Assembly (NCBI RefSeq): GCF_900113285.1
Contig: NZ_FOOT01000003.1
Location: forward strand, 496,001-560,000
Direction of reading: 5' to 3'
DNA length: 64,000 nucleotides
Origin: Pontibacter chinhatensis
GTDB lineage: Bacteria; Bacteroidota; Bacteroidia; Cytophagales; Hymenobacteraceae
The first letter of the stretch is position 1; each line of letters starts with the position of its first letter. Shown here in pieces: positions 36,116 through 44,345 of the stretch. Made by a program: the position numbers and the translations under genes. The notes beneath the pieces are model-generated. The model ran no database searches, was not told where the DNA came from, and saw only the letters and a program-made list of their open reading frames with translations.

Positions 36116-36850
36116 ATGGCCCTCCGATACCTGCTCAAGCCACTGCTTCTGTGCCTGCTGCTCCTGCCGCTGGCCTGTGCTCAATCCCCCGAAGAGAAAG
36201 CCCAACGCATTGCCCGCGAGGTCATCGACAACATGGGCGGAGAGAAGGGCTGGAACGACACCCGCTACCTAGCCTGGACTTTTAACGACCAGTACCAGGT
36301 GTGGGACAAGCAGCAGCACCGCTTCCGCTGGGAGATGGATAGCCTGGTAGCCGTTATCAGCACCGACACCAAGGACGGCAAAGTATACGTAGCCGGCCGG
36401 GAGCTGCAGGAGGGAGAGGAAAAGCAGAAGTTGCTGGAACGCGCCTATGCCCTCTGGATAAACAACTCGTACTGGCTCGTGATGCCCTTTAAACTGCTGG
36501 ACCCCGGCGTAAACCTGACGTACCTGGGCGAAGGCAAAACCATGGACGGCGCCCCGGCCGATATACTGGAGATGACCTTTAACGAAGTGGGCCTGACGCC
36601 GCAGAACAAGTATCACGTTTGGGTAGACAAGGAGCAGGGGCTGGTGACGCAGTGGGCCTTTTACCGGAACTACAACGATGCTGAGCCCTCCTTTACCCGC
36701 CGCTGGAGCGACTACCGCGACTACGGAAGTATAAAGCTGGCCAGCGACCGCAGCAACCCCGAAAGCGACTTTAAGCTGCCGCACATAGCTGCCCCCGCCA
36801 AGGTACCGGATGAGGTGTTCAACAGCCCCACGCCGATTGAGAAATTTTGA
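36116..36850 (+). CDS. Secreted LolA-like protein of unknown function
   Basis: 244 residues with a signal peptide of lipoprotein type (LLPLACAQ). The body resembles the outer-membrane-lipoprotein-sorting (LolA/LolB) half-barrel often seen in Bacteroidota: VIDNMGGEKGWNDTRYLAWT at the start, then antiparallel strands (FRWEMDSLVAVI, YHVWVDKEQGLVTQWAFYRN). It probably binds a lipid or lipoprotein, but no partner genes are near. The terminator at 36851 follows. Confidence 0.68.
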   Translation: MALRYLLKPLLLCLLLLPLACAQSPEEKAQRIAREVIDNMGGEKGWNDTRYLAWTFNDQYQVWDKQQHRFRWEMDSLVAVISTDTKDGKVYVAGRELQEGEEKQKLLERAYALWINNSYWLVMPFKLLDPGVNLTYLGEGKTMDGAPADILEMTFNEVGLTPQNKYHVWVDKEQGLVTQWAFYRNYNDAEPSFTRRWSDYRDYGSIKLASDRSNPESDFKLPHIAAPAKVPDEVFNSPTPIEKF

Positions 36851-36905
36851 TGTTTGACAAAGGACTTCTCTCTACCTGAAAGAAGTCCTTTGTCCTTTGT
36901 CAAAC
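36851..36905. terminator. Bidirectional hairpin between converging genes
   Basis: GACAAAGGACTTCT (36856-36869) pairs with AGAAGTCCTTTGTC, and the outer TGTTTGAC pairs with GTCAAACA. It lies between the LolA-like gene and the DUF4403 gene. Confidence 0.82.
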
Positions 36906-36922
36906 ACTCTTTTGTCCGGAGA

Positions 36923-38377
36923 CTACAGCTTATCCACCGTAGCGGTCAGCGTGCCCTTGGCGTTCACCACGGCCTTTATGCCATCCTGGGTGAGGTAGAT
37001 GTTGTCGGGGGTGATCTCTTTTATACTTCCGCGCAGCAGCACCGACTCATGAATACGCCCCTGGCTGTCGAGGGCGGATTGCAGCATTTTCCGGGCATTG
37101 TTCAGCTCGTGCTGCACCGGAATGCTCACCTGCTGCTGAATCATCGCCTCAAACTTGTTCTGCGCCAACCAGCTGGCCGCACTCAGTATTTTGTCTTTCG
37201 TGTCGAGGTCGTAGGCTACGTCGCGCACCCGGATAGAGGCAGTGGCTGCATCGTAGTAAGGTGTGCCGCGCAAGTATACTTTACCTTGTATCTTCTTAGT
37301 AAACAGCCCGGCCTTGGTCTTGCCGTTCACGTCCAGCATCAGCACCAGTTGCTCCCCTCCCGGACTGATGGCCGCCTCGTTCACCGTAATTTCGCTCTTG
37401 CCGCCGTCAAACGTATAGGTTTGTTTGGCCACCTGTTCCTGCAGCAGCTTGCTGGCATGGGCGTAAGGGACGCTGGCGGTAAGGCCGATCTGTATGTCAT
37501 CGCTCATGCGGTTGTCTACAATCAGGCGCGGCAGGTTCTTGTTTACCTGCACCTGCGGCTTGCCATCGGTGGTAACGGAGATGTAGGAGGTAACCCCGAG
37601 GCGGGTGTTCAGGTTGCCGTTCTGTGCCAGCAGCGGCGCCATGCGTACCTCCTGGGGCACTACCGTCAGCCAGGCATTCAGGTTATCGTCGAGCTTTACG
37701 GGCTGCTGCAGCTGTTGCCAGGCTTCGGCTACATACTTTTTCACGTCCAGCCGGTTTTGGAGTTCCTTGTCAAGTTGCTGGGAGAGAGTAGCCATCTGCT
37801 GCCGCAGCGCCGGCTCTACAAAGCGGGCCAGGCCAATCCGGAGCGGGCCCAGCTCCAGCACGGGCTTGGTATTGCCCCACTCAAAGTCTCCGCTGGTAAT
37901 GGTCTTGATATTGTAATCCTCCGTTAAGCCGATTTTACTTTCGGTCTTGATGATCATGTCGAAGGCAGTGTCCTCTGTTTTGTCGATGGCGGGGCAGAAC
38001 TTGCACGGGTCCCACTTCCAGCGGCCTTTGGCGTAGATGCGCAGCGGCACCGAAAAGTATACTTTGTCCCGTTCGGCGCGCATGCTCAGGCTGCCGTTGC
38101 GTGTTACCGTCACAGCCAGGTTGTCGTCGTTCAGGTTGGTGTCCTTGTAGAGCGTGTTGGCGATCTCCTGGTTCAGCCTGCTCTCGATGGCAGACACCGG
38201 TATAGAAATCGGAATGCTGATAGAGGAGAGCTGCGGCTTGTAGGCAGGAGCTGCCGAGGCGATTGCCTCCGGCGCTGCGGTGTTTAGCTTATCGGTACTG
38301 GAGCAACCGGGCAGGGCAAGGCCCGAGGTTACCAGCAGGAGCAGCACGGGCAGTTTACGGAAAGTTTTTAGGGTCAC
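36923..38377 (-). CDS. DUF4403 lipoprotein
   Basis: 484 residues with a lipobox (GLALPGCSS). The rest is the DUF4403 family: SISIPISIPVSAIESRLNQE at the N-terminus, a repeated pair of BPI/SMP-like lipid-binding barrels (WKWDPCKFCPAID insertion; ELGPLRIGLARFVEPALRQQ) and a short C-terminal domain. Related tubular lipid-binding folds carry lipids across the envelope; for DUF4403 this is inference. A thioredoxin-like gene lies 89 bases upstream. Confidence 0.88.
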   Translation of the reverse strand: MTLKTFRKLPVLLLLVTSGLALPGCSSTDKLNTAAPEAIASAAPAYKPQLSSISIPISIPVSAIESRLNQEIANTLYKDTNLNDDNLAVTVTRNGSLSMRAERDKVYFSVPLRIYAKGRWKWDPCKFCPAIDKTEDTAFDMIIKTESKIGLTEDYNIKTITSGDFEWGNTKPVLELGPLRIGLARFVEPALRQQMATLSQQLDKELQNRLDVKKYVAEAWQQLQQPVKLDDNLNAWLTVVPQEVRMAPLLAQNGNLNTRLGVTSYISVTTDGKPQVQVNKNLPRLIVDNRMSDDIQIGLTASVPYAHASKLLQEQVAKQTYTFDGGKSEITVNEAAISPGGEQLVLMLDVNGKTKAGLFTKKIQGKVYLRGTPYYDAATASIRVRDVAYDLDTKDKILSAASWLAQNKFEAMIQQQVSIPVQHELNNARKMLQSALDSQGRIHESVLLRGSIKEITPDNIYLTQDGIKAVVNAKGTLTATVDKL

Positions 38378-38466
38378 GTTTTCAGCTGTTTAAAAAAGCG
38401 GCGCAAGGTAGCACAGGATTTTGATAACAGCTATAGGGCAAAGGTCGTTCCGAAAGAAAGGCGGGT

Positions 38467-38790
38467 TCAGGAAAGGTTCTGTAGCTTTTGCAGCATCTGG
38501 CGCACTTCCTCCTCAGTGGACAGTATGCCGCAATCGATAAGCATGCCCCTGTGGTAGATGGCAAAGAACGGGGTGCCCGTCAGTTTTACCTCCTGACTGG
38601 AAACAGGATTCTCGTGGGCGCTCATGCGCATGAAGTATATTTCCCTGAAAGCCGGCTCATCAGACATCATATTATACTTCGGCCGCATGACCTTACACAC
38701 CGGGCAGTCTACATCTGTAAACTTCACGATTACCTTCTCCCGCTCAAATATTACCCTCCTGAGCTCTTCGTCGTTTGATTCTTTTACCAT
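38467..38790 (-). CDS. Thioredoxin-like protein
   Basis: 107 residues without a signal peptide; active site CPVC in VIVKFTDVDCPVCKVM and the cis-proline segment GTPFFAIY, so a complete cytosolic thioredoxin fold. The CPVC active site differs from the CGPC of classical thioredoxin, so it is a variant disulphide reductase. Its partner is unknown. It reads toward the DUF4403 gene and may share its transcript. Confidence 0.88.
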   Translation of the reverse strand: MVKESNDEELRRVIFEREKVIVKFTDVDCPVCKVMRPKYNMMSDEPAFREIYFMRMSAHENPVSSQEVKLTGTPFFAIYHRGMLIDCGILSTEEEVRQMLQKLQNLS

Positions 38791-38961
38791 GACCTTTTCT
38801 ATCAGTATAGCGCTGCTGCCGGTTATAGCAGTATAGACGTTTGGGTGAGAATATGGGTTAAGGTAGATGTTTATACTTTCAGCCGGGGCATGTTAGAGTT
38901 GCTTTAGAAGTGTGCAAGTAAGCTGCAGTTTAATTTTGAAGGAGGTACTGCGGCTAAAAAG

Positions 38962-38991
38962 AAAAAGGCGATGCAACCGCACCGCCTTTCT
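38962..38991 (-). terminator. Intrinsic terminator of the threonine dehydrogenase gene
   Basis: On the minus strand GAAAGGCGG ... CGCCTTTTTC forms a hairpin with a T-rich end. Confidence 0.72.
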
Positions 38992-39018
38992 TATACTTTA
39001 TACTTGTAAGAGCTGCAG

Positions 39019-39993
39019 CTATACGGCCTGCTCCTGTTTCATCTTCTTCAGGTTCACCAGCATGTCCTCGGTCATGGCGTCCAGGTCGAAGGCTGGCTTC
39101 CAGCCCCAGTCCTGCTGGGCGGCGCTGTCGTCTATACTTTGCGGCCACGAGTCGGCAATCTTCTGGCGAGAGTCCGGCTTGTAGGTTATCTCAAACTCCG
39201 GGATGTGCTTTTTAATAGAGGCGGCAATCTCCTTCGGCGAGAAGCTCATGGCGCTCAGGTTATAAGAGTCGCGCACTTTTATACTTTCTGCCGGGGCGTG
39301 CATCAGGTCCAGCGTGGCCTTCAGGGCATCAGGCATGTACATCATGGGCAGGTAGGTGTTCTCGCTCAGGAAGCACTCAAAGTTCTCGCCCTCAATGGCT
39401 TTGTGGTAGATGTCCACGGCGTAGTCGGTGGTGCCGCCGCCGGGCAGGGCCTTGTAGCCAATCAGGCCAGGGTAACGGAGGCTGCGCACGTCCAGGCCAT
39501 ACTTCTGGAAGTAGTACTCGCACCAGCGCTCACCAGCCTGCTTGCTGATGCCGTACACGGTGTTGGGGTCCATAACCGTTTGCTGCGGCGTGTTTTGGCG
39601 CGGTGTGCTCGGGCCGAATACGGCAATAGAGCTCGGCCAGTACACGCGCTCCACCTTCTGCTCCAGGGCCAGGTCCAGCACGTTAAACAGGCCGTCCATG
39701 TTCAGCTTCCAGGCAAATTTGGGGTTCTTCTCGCCGGTTGCCGACAACACAGCCGCCAGGTGGTAAATCTGCTTGAACTTATACTTGGAGGCCAGCTCAG
39801 CCAGCACGTTTGTGTCCAGCACATCCACCTTTTCGAAAGGGCCTGAGTCGCGCAGGTCGGCTTGCTTGGGGGTTGAGATGTCTGCCGCCACCACGTTTGC
39901 ATCTCCGTACATCTTGCGCAGCTCCATTGTCAGTTCGGAGCCCAGCTGTCCGCAGGCGCCTATCACCAATACCGTGTCACTTGTGTTTGCCAT
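39019..39993 (-). CDS. L-threonine 3-dehydrogenase, SDR type
   Basis: 324 residues of the extended short-chain dehydrogenase/epimerase family. The NAD site is VLVIGACGQLGSEL, the catalytic Tyr/Lys pair lies in TVYGISKQAGERW, and WPSSIAVFGP and RYPGLIG are shared with the known epimerase-like threonine dehydrogenases. It oxidises threonine to 2-amino-3-ketobutyrate, which the Kbl enzyme encoded 1.5 kb away on the other strand cleaves. This local pairing is good support for the function. Confidence 0.9.
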   Translation of the reverse strand: MANTSDTVLVIGACGQLGSELTMELRKMYGDANVVAADISTPKQADLRDSGPFEKVDVLDTNVLAELASKYKFKQIYHLAAVLSATGEKNPKFAWKLNMDGLFNVLDLALEQKVERVYWPSSIAVFGPSTPRQNTPQQTVMDPNTVYGISKQAGERWCEYYFQKYGLDVRSLRYPGLIGYKALPGGGTTDYAVDIYHKAIEGENFECFLSENTYLPMMYMPDALKATLDLMHAPAESIKVRDSYNLSAMSFSPKEIAASIKKHIPEFEITYKPDSRQKIADSWPQSIDDSAAQQDWGWKPAFDLDAMTEDMLVNLKKMKQEQAV

Positions 39994-40361
39994 AGCGAAT
40001 TAAAAATCTTTGCACAAAGTAACCGAATTCGGTGCAATCCTGAAAGTATACTTACCAAGAAACCTGGGGCAGGAGGGGGTAAAATGGAGAAGCCGCACAC
40101 TCAGGGTCTGCGGCCTCTCATCAACCTAATCAAAACTAACCTTTTATTTTCACCTTGGTAACAAAGGTAGGCCTGCCGGAGGGGCCAAAAAAGCGCCTTA
40201 GGCAGATTTAACGATAAGGTAACCGGCCGTAAAGTAGGGGTAACCTGCCCGGCATGGCATCCGGATTTTCTTATCTTTGTAGGGATGCGGCGGCAAAGTG
40301 GCGCACGAATAGCCAAATTGAGCCTGAAACCGTAACTTGCGCCACTAATGGCCTGTAGCCT
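39994..40361. other. 368-bp divergent intergenic region
   Basis: It serves threonine dehydrogenase to the left and the repeat protein to the right. Contents are an AAGTATACTT palindrome (about 40045), a hairpin GCCGCA ... TGCGGC (about 40092-40114) and a -7 element at 40272. No coding frame is supported. Confidence 0.5.
40272..40279 (+). promoter_or_regulatory. -7 promoter element before the Pro/Arg repeat gene
   Basis: TATCTTTG fits TAnnTTTG, 82 bases upstream of the ATG at 40362. Confidence 0.45.
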
Positions 40362-41423
40362 ATGACATTTGAGGAGTTTCTGGTAAAAAAGCGGATTAAC
40401 AAGGCGGCTTTTGAAGCGGCTGACCCTGCGCGCTTTGCGGCGTGGCGGGAAATGTACGCCCAGATGCACCCCAACAGTTTTCTGGTGCAGGTGAAGATGG
40501 TGCTAAACGACGTGCGCCTGCGTTACCACCTGGCCGAGCAGGACGTGCCCAAGCCAGAGCCGGCCGCCGCACGCCCGGCTGCCGTGCGCAGGGCCGTGGC
40601 ACCCAAACCAGCTGCTGAAGAAGCCGCGACTCCCGAAGAAAGTATAGCCAAACCACGGCCGGTGGTGCGCCGCCCTGCTGCCATGCAAAAGCCAGCCGCT
40701 GAGGAGGCTACAGAAAAACCAGAAGCAGCAGAGACAGAAGAGGCTAAACCTGCCGCGCGGCCAAGACCAGTGGTTAAGCGGCCGGTTATCCTTAAACCTG
40801 CGGATGCTGAAAGTATAGAAAAGCCGGAGACTACTGAGGAGGCGGCAAAACCAGCTGCCCGGCCGCGCCCGGTTATCAAGCGACCTGTGGCCTTGCAGCA
40901 ACCCGAGGAGGGAACTACAGCTGCCGTGCCATCAAATGAAAGTATAAAACCGGCTGAAGGAGAAGCGCCGGCTGACGCACCAAAGCCGCCAAGGCCACGC
41001 CCGGTGATGAAAAGGCCGACTGCCTTGCAGCCGCCGCAGGAGGAGCAGCCAACACCGGACCAAGCACCGGCTGAAGAGACGCCCGCAAAACCACCTCGGC
41101 CACGGCCAGTTATAAAACGGCCGGTGGCGCTGCAAAAGCCGGAAGCCGAGCCGAAGGAGGAGCAAGGTATACCGGAGACATCCGCACCTGCGGCAGCGGA
41201 AAAGCCAACCCCTCCGCGCCCAAGGCCGGTCATCAAGCGGCCGGTAGCCTTGCAGAAACCGCCTGCCGAAGCATCGGAAGCGGAGAACGCAGGTATAAAT
41301 CCTCCTGAAAAGGAGGTGGAGCAACCACCGCAGCAACCGAAGCCAAAGCCGCCAAGGCCCAGGCCCATCATGCGCCGCCCGCCGCCCACACCTGACGAGA
41401 CGGGTGACGCCACCGGCCTGTAA
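40362..41423 (+). CDS. Pro/Ala/Glu-rich protein with seven RPRPVxKRP repeats, function unknown
   Basis: 353 residues. The first 60 (MTFEEFLVKKRINKAAFEAA ... VKMVLNDVRLRYHL) form an ordered, helical domain with the phrase MYAQMHPNSF. The rest is disordered, Pro, Ala and Glu-rich, and carries seven copies of a basic box close to RPRPVIKRPVALQKP spaced 30-45 residues apart, joined by acidic linkers. The boxes differ at synonymous sites, so the protein, not the DNA, seems conserved. There is no signal peptide. Alternating basic boxes and acidic spacers suggest binding of nucleic acid or an acidic partner. It lies 51 bases before kbl. Confidence 0.8.
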   Translation: MTFEEFLVKKRINKAAFEAADPARFAAWREMYAQMHPNSFLVQVKMVLNDVRLRYHLAEQDVPKPEPAAARPAAVRRAVAPKPAAEEAATPEESIAKPRPVVRRPAAMQKPAAEEATEKPEAAETEEAKPAARPRPVVKRPVILKPADAESIEKPETTEEAAKPAARPRPVIKRPVALQQPEEGTTAAVPSNESIKPAEGEAPADAPKPPRPRPVMKRPTALQPPQEEQPTPDQAPAEETPAKPPRPRPVIKRPVALQKPEAEPKEEQGIPETSAPAAAEKPTPPRPRPVIKRPVALQKPPAEASEAENAGINPPEKEVEQPPQQPKPKPPRPRPIMRRPPPTPDETGDATGL

Positions 41424-41474
41424 GCACACTTGAAAAAGCAAGTAACTAGCAACGATATAACGATAAACGAAACT

Positions 41475-42671
41475 ATGTACGAAACCTTAAAACCAGACTT
41501 AGAGAAGCAGCTTGCCGAGATAAAAGAGGCGGGCTTGTATAAGCAGGAGCGTATCATCACCACCCCGCAGGGCGCTGACATCGATACCACGCAGATGGCC
41601 CATGTGCTAAACTTCTGCGCCAACAACTACCTGGGCCTTTCTGCCCACCCCAAGGTGATTAACGCTGCCAAAGAGGCCATCGACACGCACGGCTACGGCA
41701 TGAGCTCGGTGCGCTTTATCTGCGGCACGCAGGATATCCACAAGGAGCTGGAGCGTAAGATTTCTGAGTTCCTGGGCACAGAGGATACTATCCTGTACGC
41801 CGCCGCCTTTGACGCTAACGGGGGCGTGTTCGAGCCGCTGTTCGATGCCGAGTCGGCCATTATTTCTGATGCCCTGAACCATGCCTCTATTATTGACGGC
41901 GTGCGTCTGTGCAAGGCCCAGCGTTTCCGCTACGAGCACAACAACATGGAGGACCTGGAGGCAAAGCTGCAGGAGGCCGTAAATGCCAACACCAAGCACC
42001 GCATCATCGTAACCGACGGTTCTTTCTCGATGGATGGCACAGTGGCCCAGCTGGATAAAATCGTGGCACTAGCCGATAAGTATAAAGCCCTGATCATGGT
42101 GGACGACTCGCACTCGACTGGCTTTATGGGCAAAACAGGCCGTGGCGTGCACGAGTACCACAACGTGATGGGCAAGATCGATATCATCACAGGCACGCTG
42201 GGTAAAGCCCTGGGCGGCGCCATGGGCGGCTTCACGTCTGGCCACAAGGAGATCATCGACATGCTGCGTCAGCGCTCGCGCCCATACCTGTTCTCCAACT
42301 CTCTGGCTCCATCAATTGTGGGTGCTTCCATCGCCGTGCTGGACATGCTGAGCTCTACTACCGAGCTGCGCGACAAGCTGGAGTGGAACACCAAGTACTT
42401 CCGCGAGCAGATCACGCTGGCCGGTTTCGACATCAAGCCAGGCGACCACCCGATTGTACCGGTTATGCTTTACGATGCCCCACTGGCGCAGGAGTTTGCC
42501 GCCCGCATGCTCGACAGAGGCATTTACGTAATTGGTTTCTACTATCCGGTTGTTCCAAAAGGCCAGGCCCGTATTCGCGTGCAACTCTCCGCCGTGCACG
42601 ACAAAGAGCACATCGACAAGTGTATCGACGCCTTCGTGACGGTTGGCAAAGAACTGGGTGTGATCAAGTAA
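41475..42671 (+). CDS. kbl: Glycine C-acetyltransferase (2-amino-3-ketobutyrate CoA ligase)
   Basis: 398 residues from the ATG at 41475, exactly the length of E. coli Kbl; an upstream TTG at 41430 would add 15 residues. PLP enzyme of the alpha-oxoamine synthase family that splits 2-amino-3-ketobutyrate with CoA into glycine and acetyl-Co[22 protein letters not shown] and the PLP lysine in [14 protein letters not shown] are present. It completes threonine breakdown with the dehydrogenase at 39019-39993. Confidence 0.96.
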   Translation: MYETLKPDLEKQLAEIKEAGLYKQERIITTPQGADIDTTQMAHVLNFCANNYLGLSAHPKVINAAKEAIDTHGYGMSSVRFICGTQDIHKELERKISEFLGTEDTILYAAAFDANGGVFEPLFDAESAIISDALNHASIIDGVRLCKAQRFRYEHNNMEDLEAKLQEAVNANTKHRIIVTDGSFSMDGTVAQLDKIVALADKYKALIMVDDSHSTGFMGKTGRGVHEYHNVMGKIDIITGTLGKALGGAMGGFTSGHKEIIDMLRQRSRPYLFSNSLAPSIVGASIAVLDMLSSTTELRDKLEWNTKYFREQITLAGFDIKPGDHPIVPVMLYDAPLAQEFAARMLDRGIYVIGFYYPVVPKGQARIRVQLSAVHDKEHIDKCIDAFVTVGKELGVIK

Positions 42672-42694
42672 GTATAACCCACACCAAAGTATAG

Positions 42695-42731
42695 AAAAGC
42701 CACTCCTGCTATGGGGGTGGCTTTATTTTTT
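42695..42731 (+). terminator. Intrinsic terminator after kbl
   Basis: AAAAGCCACTCC pairs with GGGGTGGCTTT (one bulge) and TATTTTTTG follows. Confidence 0.86.
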
Positions 42732-42765
42732 GTACCTTGTATCAAACTCAAGGTAAATCAGAAGT

Positions 42766-43053
42766 ATGAACAACATAAAGATAAAGCCGGGGCAGGTGTT
42801 GTTGGGTACCGTGATGTCGTGGATAGTGATCTCGTTTCTGGCTTATACTACCGCTGATATGCGCGGGGAGGCTAACATTGTATATACCCTGTTGCAGATA
42901 ACGTTCTACTTCTCGCTGCTGCTGTCGGTGGAGGCCTACCTGAGTATGCTGCTGAACCCGCAGTGGACGCGCGTAAACCTGGGCACTATCCTGCTGCTTA
43001 TCGCGCCGGCGCTGCTGTACCTGATGTGGTTCGTTAGCGAAAAACTGTTTTAG
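42766..43053 (+). CDS. Small three-helix membrane protein
   Basis: 95 residues with three hydrophobic helices (about 9-27, 38-58 and 72-92) and few charges. No family is recognised. It is three bases before the next small membrane gene, so the two form one unit. Confidence 0.65.
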   Translation: MNNIKIKPGQVLLGTVMSWIVISFLAYTTADMRGEANIVYTLLQITFYFSLLLSVEAYLSMLLNPQWTRVNLGTILLLIAPALLYLMWFVSEKLF

Positions 43054-43056
43054 CCC

Positions 43057-43263
43057 ATGGAGTTGTTCGAACGCAATCCGGCTATTTTTCTGCTGGTATC
43101 GCTCAACTACCTGCTGGTGGCTGCAGCCCTTTATCACCTTGTTTTCCGGTCAGATTATACTCTGACGCAGCGCCTGCTCTGGATGGCGGCACTGTGGCTG
43201 CTGCCCGGTCTGGGCATTCTTTCCTACTGGCTGGTATGGTACCGCCGGGCGGGAAGACTGTGA
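43057..43263 (+). CDS. Small PLDc_N-like two-helix membrane protein
   Basis: 68 residues. The second helix reads LWMAALWLLPGLGILSYWLV and ends in WYRR, the pattern of the phospholipase-D/cardiolipin-synthase N-terminal membrane module. Stand-alone copies occur as small membrane or antitoxin-like proteins. The stop codon is followed at once by an octamer repeat tract. Confidence 0.65.
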   Translation: MELFERNPAIFLLVSLNYLLVAAALYHLVFRSDYTLTQRLLWMAALWLLPGLGILSYWLVWYRRAGRL

Positions 43264-43267
43264 AGTA

Positions 43268-43323
43268 TGAGTTAGGGAGTTAGAGAGTTAGAAAGTTAGA
43301 AGGTTAAAAAGTTAGAAAGTATA
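43268..43323 (+). repeat. Octamer tandem repeat, locus 1
   Basis: Seven 8-bp units in register: tgagttag, ggagttag, agagttag, aaagttag, aaggttaa, aaagttag, aaagtata. The last unit is the AAGTATA word. The 28-base core recurs exactly, inverted, near 45825. Confidence 0.85.
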
Positions 43324-43365
43324 AATGCCTGGCGCCGGTATCCAACCGGTGACGCACAGTGGGTG

Positions 43366-43383
43366 GCGAGTCTCCAGACTCGC
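43366..43383. repeat. Short palindromic intergenic repeat
   Basis: GCGAGTCTCCAGACTCGC, an 18-base palindrome with a two-base centre mismatch, same family as 34340 and 55840. Confidence 0.6.
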
Positions 43384-43499
43384 TTATGCTGCGTTAAGAC
43401 AAGCTCCTTACCCCCTTTAAAGTATCTTCAGGATCTATAGAACCCGTTCTCGCGGGAGCTGATGAATCCTACAGAGTATAATCCCCTTAAGTATAAAGT

Positions 43500-44345
43500 T
43501 TACGCCGCGCTGACGGATTTCTCGGAGGCAGGGGCGGTGGCTGGTTTCTGATCGGTATCGAAGAGGAACTGGTTGAGCTTCAGGCGCAGGTCGGCGGAGG
43601 TGAGGTTGCGGTAGGCCTCCCCGTTGCGCACCAGGGCAATCTGTCCTGTCTCCTCCGACACCACCAGTACCACGCTGTCTGTGATCTCGGTCAGGCCGAT
43701 AGCAGCGCGGTGGCGCAGGCCCATAGAGGCCGGAATCTCCTGGTTTTCTGATACTGGAAGTATACAGCGGGCCGCCTTGATGCGGTTGCCTGAGATGATC
43801 ACGGCGCCGTCGTGCAGTGGGCTGTTCTTGTTGAAGATGGACATCAGCAAACGCTTCGAAATCACGGCATCAATCAGGTCGCCGGACTCGGCATAGTACT
43901 TCAGCTCCGAGCTTTTGGCAAACACAATCAGGGCACCCGTGTTTTTAGCCGCCAGCGATTTGGCCGCTTCAATAAAGGGCGTGAGGCTCAGTTTCTCGCT
44001 CTGCTCGCGGCGCCACGGGAAGCCACCCCAAAAGCGCTCGTGGTTCAGGGAGGTGGTTTTGCCGATAAGCAGCAGGAAGCGCCGGATCTCGGGTTGGAAG
44101 AGAATGATGGCCGCCAGTACACCCACACCCATGAATTGCCCTAGTATAATGCTGAGCAGCTCCATGCCGGCAGCCCGTACCACCAGGTAAAGCAGGTAAA
44201 TGGAGAGCAGGCCCAGGAAGATCTTCAAGGCTACACTGCCCGTCAGCAGCTTGTATAGCTGGTAAAGCAGCGCTGTAACAAGCAGGATATCGATGATATC
44301 GAGCAGCTCAATCTCTAGGAACCCTATGGAAAATAAAAAAATCAA
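43500..44345 (-). CDS. cdaA: Diadenylate cyclase CdaA
   Basis: 281 residues. Three membrane helices (about 5-25, 35-55 and 65-83) precede the DAC domain that makes c-di-AMP from two ATP: NKNSPLHDGAVIISGNRI holds the DGA motif and MGLRHRAAIG the RHR motif. The C-terminus is a short Ala/Ser tail. Its ATG overlaps the folP stop by four bases, so the two are coupled. c-di-AMP usually controls potassium and osmotic balance and wall stress. Confidence 0.95.
   Translation of the reverse strand: MIFLFSIGFLEIELLDIIDILLVTALLYQLYKLLTGSVALKIFLGLLSIYLLYLVVRAAGMELLSIILGQFMGVGVLAAIILFQPEIRRFLLLIGKTTSLNHERFWGGFPWRREQSEKLSLTPFIEAAKSLAAKNTGALIVFAKSSELKYYAESGDLIDAVISKRLLMSIFNKNSPLHDGAVIISGNRIKAARCILPVSENQEIPASMGLRHRAAIGLTEITDSVVLVVSEETGQIALVRNGEAYRNLTSADLRLKLNQFLFDTDQKPATAPASEKSVSAA

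Noticed and set aside
36854..37927. 357-codon plus-strand frame opposite DUF4403
   Set aside because: Starts inside a terminator hairpin and has no domain; the DUF4403 frame has a lipobox and family motifs.
36923..38377. A toxin, pore-former or phage tail gene
   Set aside because: Lipobox and the full DUF4403 pattern explain it.
40523..41626. 367-codon open frame antisense to the Pro/Arg repeat gene, rich in Gly, Ser and Ala
   Set aside because: It is the complement of the repeat gene's GC-rich codons; the sense frame has a conserved-looking N-terminus and fits the kbl operon.
43268..43323. Octamer tract considered as a CRISPR array
   Set aside because: The unit is only 8 bp and has no spacers; no cas genes are nearby.
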